Origin: an uncultured Bacillaceae bacterium
GTDB lineage: Bacteria; Bacillota; Bacilli; Bacillales; Caldibacillaceae
Direction: 5' to 3'
DNA: 27,583 bases
NCBI GenBank assembly: GCA_937951955.1
Contig: CALGAD010000066.1
Coordinates: 1 to 27,583 of the forward strand
The translations under genes and the position numbers were made by a program. Positions 1 to 8,400 of this stretch are shown piece by piece; position 1 is the stretch's first letter, and each line of letters opens with the position of its first letter. The notes beneath the pieces are model-generated. The model saw only the letters and a program-made list of their open reading frames with translations, searched no databases and had not been told where the DNA came from.

Positions 1-40
1 AACTATCATCCCAACTAAATTTTCATGTGAACTATTTTGC

Positions 41-77
41 AAAAAATAAAAAAAAAAAGAGGCACCTAATGTGCCTC
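41..77 (-). terminator. Rho-independent terminator of the suf operon
   Basis: A 7-bp stem (59-65 with 71-77) and 5-base loop lie just downstream of the sufB stop codon. Read on the minus strand, the hairpin runs into a long T-rich tract (58 back to 41). Bases 1-40 beyond it are AT-rich and I see no gene there. Confidence 0.85.
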
Positions 78-85
78 TCACCAAA

Positions 86-1486
86 TTAACCGATGGAGCC
101 TTCCATTTCATAAGAGATGAGTCGGTTCAGCTCGACGGCATATTCCATAGGTAATTCTCTTGTAAATGGTTCGATGAAGCCCATGACGATCATTTCTGTT
201 GCTTCTTCCTCGCTCAAGCCACGGGACATCAAGTAGAACAATTGCTCTTCGGAAACTTTCGAAACTTTCGCCTCGTGTTCTAGGGAAATGTTATTGTTTA
301 ACACTTCGTTATACGGAATTGTGTCAGATGTTGATTTATCGTCCAGAATCATCGTATCACATTCAATATGTGAATGGGCTCCGTCGGCTTTTCTACCGAA
401 GTGTACGAGACCGCGGTAGGTGACGTTTCCGCCTCCTCTGGCGATGGATTTGGAAATGATGTTCGATGTTGTATTCGGAGCCAGGTGGTACATTTTTGCA
501 CCTGCATCCTGTCTCTGTCCTGTTGTGGCAAAGGCGATGGACATCGTCATACCGCGAGCGCCTTCCCCTTTCAACATGACAGACGGATACTTCATCGTTA
601 ACTTGGAACCGATGTTACCGTCGATCCATTCCATCGTTGCATTTTCTTCGGCAACCGCCCGTTTGGTCACGAGGTTGTAAACATTGTTTGACCAGTTTTG
701 AATCGTTGTATAGCGGCAGTACGCATCCTTTTTAACGATAATTTCAACGACAGCCGCATGCAATGAGTCAGTGGAATAAATCGGTGCCGTACATCCTTCT
801 ACATAGTTGACGGAAGCACCTTCATCCACAATAATCAAAGTCCGCTCGAACTGTCCCATATTTTCCGAGTTGATGCGGAAATAAGCTTGAAGCGGGGTTT
901 TGACTTGCACACCTTTTGGTACATAAATGAATGTTCCGCCAGACCAAACTGCAGAGTTTAATGCGGCGAATTTATTATCGGAATAAGGAACGACCGTACC
1001 GAAATATTTCCGGAATAAATCTTCATGTTCCTTCAAGGCCGAGTCGGTGTCCATAAAGACAATCCCTTGTTTTTCTAAATCTTTTTTCATGTTGCGATAA
1101 ACGACTTCAGACTCATACTGGGCTGTAACACCAGCTAGCCATTTTTGTTCCGCTTCTGGTATACCGAGTTTATCAAAGGTCCGTTTAATTTCTTCCGGTA
1201 CTTCATCCCAGGAACGACCTGTTTTTTCCGTCGGTTTTACATAATAGTAGATTTCATCGAAATCTAATTCCGATAAATCGCCACCCCACGTGGGCATCGG
1301 TCTTTTATAAAAATGATCCAGTGCCTTCAAACGGTAATCTAACATCCACTGGGGTTCGTCTTTCATTTCCGAAATTTGTTTGACGATTTCCGGTGACAGC
1401 CCTTTTTCGGCACGGAAAACGGACACGTCTTTATCACGGAAACCATATTTATACTCAGTACCTATGTCCATAATGTCTTTAGCCAT
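86..1486 (-). CDS. sufB: Fe-S cluster assembly scaffold subunit SufB
   Basis: SufB is the main scaffold subunit of the SufBCD complex, which builds Fe-S clusters in the cytoplasm from sulfur delivered by SufS/SufU. The 466-residue protein aligns by eye with B. subtilis SufB over its whole length. It has the N-terminal region with EPQWMLDYRLKAL, the beta-helix core with FAALNSAVWSGGTFIYVPKG, and the C-terminal FYLMSRGLSEEEATEMIV motif shared by SufB and SufD. An ATG eight codons upstream (1510) exists, but its GGAGG would then lie inside the gene. GGAGG at 1494-1498 sits 7 nt before ATG 1486 and gives MAKDIMDIG, matching family N-termini. It is the last gene of sufCDSUB, 43 nt after sufU, and is followed by a terminator. 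Confidence 0.97.
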   Translation of the reverse strand: MAKDIMDIGTEYKYGFRDKDVSVFRAEKGLSPEIVKQISEMKDEPQWMLDYRLKALDHFYKRPMPTWGGDLSELDFDEIYYYVKPTEKTGRSWDEVPEEIKRTFDKLGIPEAEQKWLAGVTAQYESEVVYRNMKKDLEKQGIVFMDTDSALKEHEDLFRKYFGTVVPYSDNKFAALNSAVWSGGTFIYVPKGVQVKTPLQAYFRINSENMGQFERTLIIVDEGASVNYVEGCTAPIYSTDSLHAAVVEIIVKKDAYCRYTTIQNWSNNVYNLVTKRAVAEENATMEWIDGNIGSKLTMKYPSVMLKGEGARGMTMSIAFATTGQRQDAGAKMYHLAPNTTSNIISKSIARGGGNVTYRGLVHFGRKADGAHSHIECDTMILDDKSTSDTIPYNEVLNNNISLEHEAKVSKVSEEQLFYLMSRGLSEEEATEMIVMGFIEPFTRELPMEYAVELNRLISYEMEGSIG

Positions 1487-1507
1487 TTTCCATCCTCCAT
1501 TTCCTTT

Positions 1508-1525
1508 CATTAGTTGGAACTAATG
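1508..1525 (-). other. Small hairpin between sufU and sufB
   Basis: A perfect 7-bp inverted repeat (1508-1514 with 1519-1525) with a 4-base loop lies in the 43-nt sufU-sufB gap. It sits about nine bases upstream of the sufB ribosome binding site (1494-1498). It lacks a T-tract, so it is not a terminator. In the mRNA it could tune sufB translation or stability, but that role is inference. Confidence 0.4.
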
Positions 1526-1529
1526 GAAC

Positions 1530-1958
1530 TCACGATTGATTTTTCAACCCTTTTTCCATTGCCTTCCAGGCAAGGGTTGCACATTTTATCCTTGCTGGAA
1601 ACTTCGCTACCCCTTGTAACGATTCGCTATCGCCTAAATCCATATCGTGCTTTTTGCCCTGTATCATTTCGGAAAAGGCATGGCTCAGCTTTAATGCTGT
1701 ATCCACATCCTTTCCTTTAATGAGCTGGGTCATCATTGAGGCGGAAGCCATCGATATGGAACAGCCTTCCCCTTCAAATTTCACATCGACAATTTTTCCG
1801 TTCTCTTCTTTCATTGTTAAGCGAATCCGGTCTCCGCAGGTAGGGTTGTTCATATCAACGGTTAAATTGCCATCATCCAGCACTCCGCGATTGCGCGGAT
1901 GTTTATAATGATCCATAATCACTTGCCGGTATAAAGATTCTAATCGATCAAAAGACAT
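1530..1958 (-). CDS. sufU: Zinc-dependent sulfurtransferase SufU
   Basis: SufU is a zinc protein that takes persulfide sulfur from the SufS catalytic cysteine and passes it to SufB. The 142-residue product carries the expected ligand set: Cys41 and Asp43 in NPTCGDR, Cys66 in FEGEGCS and Cys126 in RIKCATL. The insertion around residues 100-125 (QGKKHD to LQGVAKF) is typical of the Gram-positive SufU branch rather than IscU. The longer reading (from 1985) adds nine residues absent from relatives. ATG 1958, ten bases after AAAGGAG, is preferred. The start overlaps the end of sufS by 11 nt, which suggests translational coupling between the cysteine desulfurase and its partner. Confidence 0.95.
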   Translation of the reverse strand: MSFDRLESLYRQVIMDHYKHPRNRGVLDDGNLTVDMNNPTCGDRIRLTMKEENGKIVDVKFEGEGCSISMASASMMTQLIKGKDVDTALKLSHAFSEMIQGKKHDMDLGDSESLQGVAKFPARIKCATLAWKAMEKGLKNQS

Positions 1959-3177
1959 TGCTAAAGAACTCCTTTGCATGAACAATTCCCTCTGCTAACC
2001 GTTCCACATCTTCCTTTGTATTATATAAATAGAAACTGGCTCGTGCAGTTGCTGTAACATTCAGCCATTTCATTAACGGCTGGGCACAGTGATGACCGGC
2101 CCGAATGGCAATTCCTTCCATATCCAGGGCTGTTGCTACATCATGGGGATGGACACCTTCTATATTGAAAGAAAGAACTCCACTTCTTTTATCCGCCTCT
2201 TGCGGTCCATAAATGGTCACCCCATCAATCCTGGAGATCAGCTGTACGGCATATTCCGTTAATTCCTTTTCATGACGGTAAATATTGTCCTTACCGATTT
2301 CATCCAGAAAATCAATGGCTGCACCAAGACCGATGGCTTCGGCAATCGATGGAGTTCCCGCTTCAAACTTCCACGGCAGTTCCTTCCAGGTCGAATCGTA
2401 TAAATCGACAAAATCAATCATCTCGCCGCCGTATTCAACCGGCTCCATTTTTTCCAGGATTTCCTTCTTACCGTATAATACGCCAATTCCTGTCGGTCCG
2501 CACATTTTATGGGAAGAAAAGGCGTAAAAATCGCAATCTAAATCCTGGACATCAACCGGTAAATGCGGCATACCTTGTGCACCATCAACGACGAGGAGTG
2601 CACCATGTTTATGGGCGATTTGAGCGATCTCTTTGATCGGATTCACTGTCCCGAGCACGTTGGAAACATGGGCGATGGCGACAATTTTTGTTCGATCTGT
2701 CACCGTCGCCTCCACATCTTCCAAAGTGATCGTACCGTCATCTTGTAACGGAATAAATTTTAACGTTGCACCTGTTTGTTTGGCAGCTTGCTGCCAGGGA
2801 ATCAGATTACTATGGTGTTCCAGTACAGTCGTAACCACTTCATCGCCTGGCTTTAACACATCCCGGGCGAAATAACGGGCCACTGTGTTAATCGATGTAG
2901 TTGTGCCCCGGGTAAAAATCACTTCCTCCCGGGACCGGGCATTGATATGCCGCTGTACCTTGTCTCTTGCCCCTTCATAGGCTTCTGTCGCCTTCGTACC
3001 CAGGGTATGAACACCGCGATGAACATTGGAGTTATATTCTCGAAAATACTGATCTACCGTATTCAAGACAGATAGCGGTTTTTGCGATGTCGCCGCACTG
3101 TCCAGATAAACAAGTGGTTTACCATTCACTTGTTGATCCAGAATCGGAAATTGGCGGCGGATTTGTTTTATATCCAT
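1948..3177 (-). CDS. sufS: Cysteine desulfurase SufS
   Basis: SufS is a PLP enzyme (class V aminotransferase fold, group II desulfurase) that converts cysteine to alanine and a protein-bound persulfide for Fe-S assembly. In the 409-residue protein, Lys224 in SSHKMCGPTG is the expected Schiff-base lysine. Cys364 in RAGHHCAQP is the persulfide cysteine. LDSAATSQKP near residue 25, VLEHHSNLIPWQ near 118 and VDGAQ near 197 are other family blocks. The ATG at 3177 shares one base with the sufD stop (TAATG), so the two genes are coupled. Length and motifs are normal for Bacillus SufS. Confidence 0.97.
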   Translation of the reverse strand: MDIKQIRRQFPILDQQVNGKPLVYLDSAATSQKPLSVLNTVDQYFREYNSNVHRGVHTLGTKATEAYEGARDKVQRHINARSREEVIFTRGTTTSINTVARYFARDVLKPGDEVVTTVLEHHSNLIPWQQAAKQTGATLKFIPLQDDGTITLEDVEATVTDRTKIVAIAHVSNVLGTVNPIKEIAQIAHKHGALLVVDGAQGMPHLPVDVQDLDCDFYAFSSHKMCGPTGIGVLYGKKEILEKMEPVEYGGEMIDFVDLYDSTWKELPWKFEAGTPSIAEAIGLGAAIDFLDEIGKDNIYRHEKELTEYAVQLISRIDGVTIYGPQEADKRSGVLSFNIEGVHPHDVATALDMEGIAIRAGHHCAQPLMKWLNVTATARASFYLYNTKEDVERLAEGIVHAKEFFSNVF

Positions 3178-4487
3178 TATTGAACTTTCCCTTCAATCAC
3201 TTTAACGAGCTGCTGTTGGACAGATTCAATAGGCAACTCATTAACAACAGGAGCAAGGAAACCGTGAATAATGAGGCGTTCAGCTTCTTCACGAGGAATC
3301 CCTCTGCTCATCAAATAATACAGCTGCATCGGATCGACGCGACCGACACTGGCTGCGTGTCCTGCATATACATCGCCTTCTTCAATTAAGAGAATCGGGT
3401 TCGCATCACCACGGGCTTTCTCACTTAACATTAAAATCCGATTCTCCTGCTGAGAATTCGCACCAACTGCATCGTATTCGATTCTTCCGATACCGTTTAA
3501 AATAGCTGTTCCCTCATCTTTTACAACACCGTGGCCGAGGATAAATCCTTCTGAACGTTTACCGATATTAACAATTTCGGTCGTGAAATTTTGCGTTTGT
3601 TTACCGCTGCTGATAACCACTAACTTGGCATCGGAATACGATCCATCGCCAACCAGGTTCGTAATATTTTCGAAGATTGTATCGCCGTCATTCATCTCAC
3701 CTAGTGCCCAATCAATGCGAGCATCGCGTTTGGCATGGCCGCGACGATTCACGTATGTCGTTAATCCTTTCGATAAGGTGTCCACAGCACCAAACCGCAC
3801 GTGGGCATTATCGAGCGCTACAACCTCGGCAATGATATTGGCCACACCTTTGGCATCGTCATTCAGTGCGACGTAGTTTTCAACATAAGTAACGGAACTA
3901 TTGACATCCGCGACAATCAATACATGGTTAATTAATGGAGCATCGCCATTATCATGGATGAAAATCGTTTGAATCGGCTCTTCAACGACAACGTTTTTCG
4001 GTACGTATAAAAAGGCTCCACCGTTCACTAAGGCAGCGTGGAAGGCGGTGAGTCGATGCTCATCAACTTGAACGGCTTCCGTCATGAAAAACTTTTTGAC
4101 AAGTTCTGGATGCTCCCGAACAGCTGTGAACAAGTCTGTGAAAATGACACCTTGCTCTTGTAACTTTTCCGATACTTTTAAGAAACTTCTTGTTTGATTG
4201 TGTTGAACATATAAATTTTTGACATCTTTATCTGTATCGATTAACGCCTTAACTTTTTCCGGCAGTTCATCGAGGGAACGATCGGTTTCGTTTTCTACGG
4301 TATGTTGTTTGTAATCGGTGAAATTCCATTTTTCGATTTTTGTTTTATCCGGTTTCGGCATCGGTAATGTTTCATATAATTTTGCCGCTTCTAACCGGCG
4401 ATTTTTAAACCAATCAGGCTCATTATTTTTCTCCGCGAACGATTCGATATATCCTATATCTATTGGATTCTGTAATTCAATGGTCAT
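3177..4487 (-). CDS. sufD: Fe-S cluster assembly subunit SufD
   Basis: SufD is the SufB paralogue of the SufBC2D scaffold complex and is needed for iron loading and cluster formation. The 436-residue protein has the N-terminal helical region (EPDWFKNRRLEA) and a right-handed beta-helix core. The C-terminal GHAASVGRVDP followed by FYLMSRG-like LYYLMSRGIPREEAERLI contains the histidine generally conserved in SufD. An ATG six bases upstream (4493) abuts the AGGAGG directly with no spacer. ATG 4487, six bases after GGAGG, is the better start and gives MTIELQNPID. It follows sufC by 24 nt and overlaps the sufS start by one base. Confidence 0.95.
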   Translation of the reverse strand: MTIELQNPIDIGYIESFAEKNNEPDWFKNRRLEAAKLYETLPMPKPDKTKIEKWNFTDYKQHTVENETDRSLDELPEKVKALIDTDKDVKNLYVQHNQTRSFLKVSEKLQEQGVIFTDLFTAVREHPELVKKFFMTEAVQVDEHRLTAFHAALVNGGAFLYVPKNVVVEEPIQTIFIHDNGDAPLINHVLIVADVNSSVTYVENYVALNDDAKGVANIIAEVVALDNAHVRFGAVDTLSKGLTTYVNRRGHAKRDARIDWALGEMNDGDTIFENITNLVGDGSYSDAKLVVISSGKQTQNFTTEIVNIGKRSEGFILGHGVVKDEGTAILNGIGRIEYDAVGANSQQENRILMLSEKARGDANPILLIEEGDVYAGHAASVGRVDPMQLYYLMSRGIPREEAERLIIHGFLAPVVNELPIESVQQQLVKVIEGKVQ

Positions 4488-4511
4488 TTTCATCCTCCTA
4501 ACATTTACGCC

Positions 4512-5294
4512 TTAAGCTTCTTGTTCCACTTCGTCTGTTAAGCCAAGTTCTTCTTTAATCCATTCGTAACCTTCTGCTTCTAAGCGCTCAGCAAGCTCAG
4601 GTCCGCCGGATTTGACGATTCGTCCGTCCATCATGACATGTACGTAGTCAGGAGTGATATAGTTCAATAGACGTTGATAGTGGGTGATGATCAAGCAACC
4701 GAATTCTTCGTTACGCATCGAATTGATTCCTTTGGAAACGACCTTCAAGGCATCGATATCAAGACCGGAATCAATTTCATCCAAAATGGCAATTTTCGGC
4801 TCAAGCATCATCAATTGTAAAATTTCGTTCCGCTTTTTCTCACCACCGGAGAATCCTTCGTTGACATAGCGTTGCGCCATATTCAAGTCAATATCCAGGA
4901 ATTCCATCGTATTATCCATCTTTTTAATAAATTCCATCAACGGAATTTCATTACCTTCACCCCGGTGGGCATTAATGGCACTGCGGAGAAAATCAGAGGT
5001 CGTGATTCCACTAATTTCACTCGGATATTGCATGGCAAGGAATAATCCTGCCCGGGAACGTTCATCGACTTCCATTTCCAGTACGTCCTGGCCATCTAAA
5101 GTAATGGATCCTTTTGTTATTTCATAGCGAGGGTGTCCCATAATGGCTTGCGCAAGAGTTGATTTTCCGGCACCATTCGGTCCCATGACAGCATGGAACT
5201 CGCCACCTTTTACTTCTAAATTAACTCCTTTTAAAATTTCTTTGTCCTCAATTTTTACGTGTAAATCCTTTAATGTTAAAGTTGATCCTGCCAT
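4512..5294 (-). CDS. sufC: Fe-S cluster assembly ATPase SufC
   Basis: SufC is the ABC-type ATPase of the SufBCD scaffold. It is cytosolic, and its ATP-driven dimerisation reshapes SufB-SufD during cluster assembly. The 260-residue protein shows Walker A GPNGAGKST (38-46), Q-loop Gln89, signature SGGEKKR (149-155), Walker B IAILDEIDSGLD (168-179) and the switch histidine in LIITHYQRLL. The EKKRNEILQ stretch after the signature separates SufC from ordinary transporter ATPases. GGAGG lies 8 nt before ATG 5294. It is the first gene of the operon, and a promoter and an AT-rich Fur-like box lie just upstream. Confidence 0.97.
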   Translation of the reverse strand: MAGSTLTLKDLHVKIEDKEILKGVNLEVKGGEFHAVMGPNGAGKSTLAQAIMGHPRYEITKGSITLDGQDVLEMEVDERSRAGLFLAMQYPSEISGITTSDFLRSAINAHRGEGNEIPLMEFIKKMDNTMEFLDIDLNMAQRYVNEGFSGGEKKRNEILQLMMLEPKIAILDEIDSGLDIDALKVVSKGINSMRNEEFGCLIITHYQRLLNYITPDYVHVMMDGRIVKSGGPELAERLEAEGYEWIKEELGLTDEVEQEA

Positions 5295-5321
5295 AATTTT
5301 TACCTCCGTTATAGTGATTAT

Positions 5322-5336
5322 TTAAAATTATTATCA
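5322..5336 (-). promoter_or_regulatory. Fur-like box in the sufC leader
   Basis: Read on the minus strand this is TGATAATAATTTTAA. It matches the 7-1-7 Fur consensus (TGATAAT-N-ATTATCA) at 12 of 14 positions. It lies between the sufC promoter and the ribosome binding site, where a repressor could block transcription. The whole neighbourhood is very AT-rich, so a chance match is a real possibility. Confidence 0.35.
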
Positions 5337-5367
5337 ATTTATTCTCATTATTATGTTACAACTTCAT

Positions 5368-5394
5368 ATTATAACAATTTGTAGGGAATAGCAA
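5368..5394 (-). promoter_or_regulatory. Probable sigma-A promoter of sufCDSUB
   Basis: On the minus strand there is a perfect TATAAT at 5373-5368. TTGCTA (4 of 6 to consensus) lies upstream at 5394-5389 with a short 15-bp spacer. Transcription would start near 5361 and leave a leader of about 65 nt before sufC. The -10 is convincing and the -35 is weak. Confidence 0.5.
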
Positions 5395-5760
5395 ATGATG
5401 AAAATCACTTTTACCGCAAGAATTCTCAACGAAATCGATCTTGCAAAAATCCACTTCGAAAGCGGCAATAAATGGGTATTTATTCCTACGGTTTTCGTTG
5501 AGAATTTTACCATTTGTTACAGATGTCTCTATTATAAACCAATTTGTCCAGATATGTAAAAATATTTCAAATGAATATTCAGTAACACTATCGGTTTTCA
5601 TAACGATTTCTAATCAAGTTTGCATAAAAATGGAAATAATAAATTCCATTTTTTTCTATTGACTATCATTTACAATTTTCAATTGAGAATAAACATGAAT
5701 TTAGGAATCTATTTTATGAAAACAAAATCATTTAGTTAAAGTAAGAACATCTTCAAAAAT
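5395..5760. other. Gene-free AT-rich region with a 14-bp inverted repeat
   Basis: No credible gene is visible between the sufC promoter and the metQ terminator. The clearest structure is a perfect 14-bp inverted repeat, 5421-5434 with 5493-5506, enclosing 58 bases. Those 58 bases contain a second hairpin of 7 bp (5467-5473 with 5478-5484). The short open frames across this region have no ribosome binding site and run through the sufC promoter. From 5510 to 5760 I see only AT-rich sequence. Confidence 0.5.
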
Positions 5761-5806
5761 AAAAAAGCTGTCTTCCGGATTGGACATACAATCACGGAAG
5801 ACAGCT
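5761..5806 (-). terminator. Rho-independent terminator of the met operon
   Basis: A 12-bp stem (5766-5777 with 5795-5806) continues past a one-base bulge into five further pairs (5778-5782 with 5789-5793). On the minus strand it ends in a run of T residues (5766 back to 5761). It begins ten bases after the metQ stop codon. Confidence 0.93.
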
Positions 5807-5815
5807 ACACGTATC

Positions 5816-6619
5816 TTATTGAACCGGTACGACAGCTCCGCCCCATTCATCAAGGATGAATTGTTGAATTTCATCGGAATGAAGGACTTCTACTAATTTT
5901 CTAATATCTTCGCGTTCCTCATCACCCTTATTCACGGCAATGACATTCACATAAGGAGAATCAGATTCTTCGATGACAATGCTATCTTCAAGTGGGTTAA
6001 TTCCCGCATCGATGGCATAGTTCGAGTTGATTACCACCGCATCCCCTTCTCCGTTCAAGTACAGTTGCGGCATTAATTCCGGAGCATAATCATATTCAAA
6101 CTGTAAGTTTTTCGGGTTTTCAGCGATATCATCTAATGTTGCGGCCGTTTTATCCACACCTTCTTTAATTTTGATCAACCCGTGTTTTTCAAATAAGCCT
6201 AAAATTCGGCCGTGATCCGGGAAGTTGTTGCTGATTAAAATCTTCGCACCATCTGGAAGTTCTTCCAAGCTGTCATATTTTTGAGAGTAAATACCGATGG
6301 GCTCAATATGAATGCCGCCAGCATTCACGATATCATAACCTTTTTCTTCAATTTCTGCTTCTAAATATGGAATATGTTGGAAGTAATTCGCATCCAAATC
6401 TCCTTCGACCAATGCCTGGTTGATCATGCCGTAACTCGTAAAGGTAATAACTTCCAGTTCAATTCCCTCTTCTTCCAACAAAGGTTTTGCTTGTTCCAGT
6501 ATAACTGCATGCGGCTCATTCGTAGCACCAACAACTAATTTATTATCGGAGCCACCTCCACAAGCTGTCAGGAACAATACGAAGCCCAGCGTGACTAAAG
6601 TGAATACAAATTTTCTCAT
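5816..6619 (-). CDS. metQ: Methionine ABC transporter substrate-binding lipoprotein MetQ
   Basis: MetQ is the extracellular methionine-binding lipoprotein (NlpA family) that feeds the MetNP importer. The 267-residue precursor has a lipoprotein signal peptide, with KF and a hydrophobic core ending in lipobox LTAC. Cys20 would be lipidated and retained on the outer face of the membrane. The mature part shows family blocks such as LVVGATNEPHAVILEQ, EGDLDANYFQH and the C-terminal VVPVQ end. It starts 12 nt after metP and closes the operon before a strong terminator. Binding specificity for methionine is inferred from the S-box leader and gene order. NlpA proteins can also bind methionine sulfoxide or D-methionine. 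Confidence 0.95.
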   Translation of the reverse strand: MRKFVFTLVTLGFVLFLTACGGGSDNKLVVGATNEPHAVILEQAKPLLEEEGIELEVITFTSYGMINQALVEGDLDANYFQHIPYLEAEIEEKGYDIVNAGGIHIEPIGIYSQKYDSLEELPDGAKILISNNFPDHGRILGLFEKHGLIKIKEGVDKTAATLDDIAENPKNLQFEYDYAPELMPQLYLNGEGDAVVINSNYAIDAGINPLEDSIVIEESDSPYVNVIAVNKGDEEREDIRKLVEVLHSDEIQQFILDEWGGAVVPVQ

Positions 6620-6631
6620 TGTTTATTCCTC

Positions 6632-7321
6632 CTACCTTTTATCGATTGTTTTTGTAATTTTATCGCCAATAAACTGAATGATAAACACGATCAGCAATAT
6701 GACTAATGTTGCAAATAAGGTAACGTCATTTTTGTTTTGTAAAAATCCATCTAAATAAGCAAAATCACCTAAACCACCGGCGCCGATGATCCCGGCAATC
6801 GCGGTACTTCCCACAAGTGCAATGGCGGTAACCGTAAGACCGGATACAATCGCTGGTGAAGCCTCCGGTATCAGGACTTTGAATATCAGGGTACCGAGAC
6901 CCGCCCCCATTGCTTTTGCTGCTTCGATGACACCTTTATCAATTTCTCTCAAGCCAATTTCCACCATTCTGGCATAAAATGGTGCCGTGCCGATCACGAG
7001 GGCCGGTATGGCTGCCTCCTTACCAATCATCGAACCGACAATACTTTTTGTCACGGGTAAAAGTAAGACGATTAATAATACGAAGGGAATGGAACGGAAA
7101 ATATTGACAAAAGATGCAAGGGCCCAGTGAACTCCCTTCACGAACCAGCGAAAGTGTCTGATATGTCTCGTGTTTTCCTCACTCGTTAAAAACAGCAATA
7201 AACCGATGATGAGACCGAAGATAAACACGAAAATAAGGGAAACGCCGGTCATGTATAGCGTTTCTTTTGTTTTCATCCAGGCCTTCACTAAATCTAAATT
7301 CGGGAACAATATTTCAAACAT
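6632..7321 (-). CDS. metP: Methionine ABC transporter permease MetP (MetI)
   Basis: This is the membrane permease of the methionine importer and homodimerises with two MetN subunits. The 229-residue protein has about five hydrophobic segments (near residues 23-47, 68-90, 100-120, 152-183 and 203-220). The permease EAA-type coupling loop is IEAAKAMGAGLGTLIFKVLIPEA near residue 132. The start codon lies inside the end of metN (ATGTTTGA, 8-nt overlap), which indicates translational coupling and equimolar synthesis. B. subtilis uses the name metP, and metI is used in enterobacteria. Confidence 0.95.
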   Translation of the reverse strand: MFEILFPNLDLVKAWMKTKETLYMTGVSLIFVFIFGLIIGLLLFLTSEENTRHIRHFRWFVKGVHWALASFVNIFRSIPFVLLIVLLLPVTKSIVGSMIGKEAAIPALVIGTAPFYARMVEIGLREIDKGVIEAAKAMGAGLGTLIFKVLIPEASPAIVSGLTVTAIALVGSTAIAGIIGAGGLGDFAYLDGFLQNKNDVTLFATLVILLIVFIIQFIGDKITKTIDKR

Positions 7322-8339
7322 TCTTTACGACCTCCACCCCGACATGATGATGTTGCAAATAATCGATTGCTTCTTTGATGGTCTCTTCCTCGCCGTCGAG
7401 ATGAACAATCAAAGTACCATAGGAACCATCTTGCGTTTGGGAGATGTTTCCTTGCAAAATGTTGACGGACACAGGAACTGCTCGTAACATATTGGCGATC
7501 ACCGGCTCCTCAGCAACTTCACCGGTAAAAATACATTTGACAATGATTCCCGATGAATACTTTTCAATTAAATGATCTAAACCAGGTTTCGGATCCGGAT
7601 TGATCATCGCCTGACCGATAAAGCGACGAGTAATTTCTTTCTTCGGATTTTTAAATACTTCCATAACAGGACCACTTTCAACGATCTTTCCTTCCTCCAT
7701 TACCGCCACCCGGTGGCAAATTTTCCTGATCACGTGCATTTCATGGGTGATAATCACGATCGTCAGGCCAAATTCCCGATTAATTTTTGCCAATAAATCC
7801 AAAATGGAATCGGTCGTTTCCGGATCAAGGGCAGAGGTTGCTTCATCACAAAGTAAAACTTTCGGTTGATTGGCGAGGGCCCGAGCAATGCCGACCCGCT
7901 GCTTTTGACCGCCGCTTAATTGGGACGGATAAGCATTCTCCCTTCCTTCCAGTCCAACGAGCTTGATTAATTCCTTTGCTCTTTGCACCCTATTCCTTCG
8001 TGGTACACCGGCAATTTCTAAAGGAAAAGTGATATTCTCGAGCACGGTACGTGACCAGAGGAGATTAAAATGCTGGAAAATCATGCCGATTTCCTGACGT
8101 ACCTGGCGCAGGGCCTTTCCAGATATGTTGGTAATATTTCTTCCTGCTACATGGATCGTCCCGGCGGTAGGTCTTTCTAAACCATTTAATGTCCTGATTA
8201 AAGTACTTTTTCCTGCGCCACTATAGCCGATGATGCCGAAAATTTCCCCTTCTTTAATTTGCAAATTCACATCATCCATGGCAGTAATTGGTCCTGATTT
8301 TGTTTGATAAACTTTCGTTACATTTTCCAAGGTAATCAT
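7314..8339 (-). CDS. metN: Methionine ABC transporter ATP-binding protein MetN
   Basis: MetN is the cytoplasmic ATPase that powers methionine import. The 341-residue protein has Walker A GYSGAGKST (38-46), Q-loop Gln89, signature LSGGQKQR (141-148) and Walker B VLLCDEATSALD (161-172). Its C-terminal NIL/ACT-type domain (about residues 265-341) binds methionine and causes feedback inhibition of transport in characterised MetN proteins. An AGGGGGG ribosome binding site precedes ATG 8339. It is the first gene of metNPQ, and its leader carries two SAM-I riboswitches, so expression should fall when SAM is plentiful. Confidence 0.96.
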   Translation of the reverse strand: MITLENVTKVYQTKSGPITAMDDVNLQIKEGEIFGIIGYSGAGKSTLIRTLNGLERPTAGTIHVAGRNITNISGKALRQVRQEIGMIFQHFNLLWSRTVLENITFPLEIAGVPRRNRVQRAKELIKLVGLEGRENAYPSQLSGGQKQRVGIARALANQPKVLLCDEATSALDPETTDSILDLLAKINREFGLTIVIITHEMHVIRKICHRVAVMEEGKIVESGPVMEVFKNPKKEITRRFIGQAMINPDPKPGLDHLIEKYSSGIIVKCIFTGEVAEEPVIANMLRAVPVSVNILQGNISQTQDGSYGTLIVHLDGEEETIKEAIDYLQHHHVGVEVVKNV

Positions 8340-8370
8340 TTCTTCCCCCCCTCTCTTGTGCGAATATGAT

Positions 8371-8400
8371 TTTCTACGAAAATAAACTCCATCATGTCAA
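8371..8400 (-). promoter_or_regulatory. Possible riboswitch-independent promoter of metN
   Basis: On the minus strand, TTGACA (8400-8395) is followed after 18 bp by TAGAAA (8376-8371). This puts a start point about 25 nt before metN, below both riboswitch terminators. The -35 is perfect but the -10 matches only 4 of 6. If it is active, some metNPQ mRNA would escape SAM control. Confidence 0.3.

Noticed and set aside
5356..5601. An 81-residue open frame upstream of sufC on the minus strand.
   Set aside because: It crosses the sufC promoter and the inverted repeat, has no ribosome binding site and resembles no family I know.
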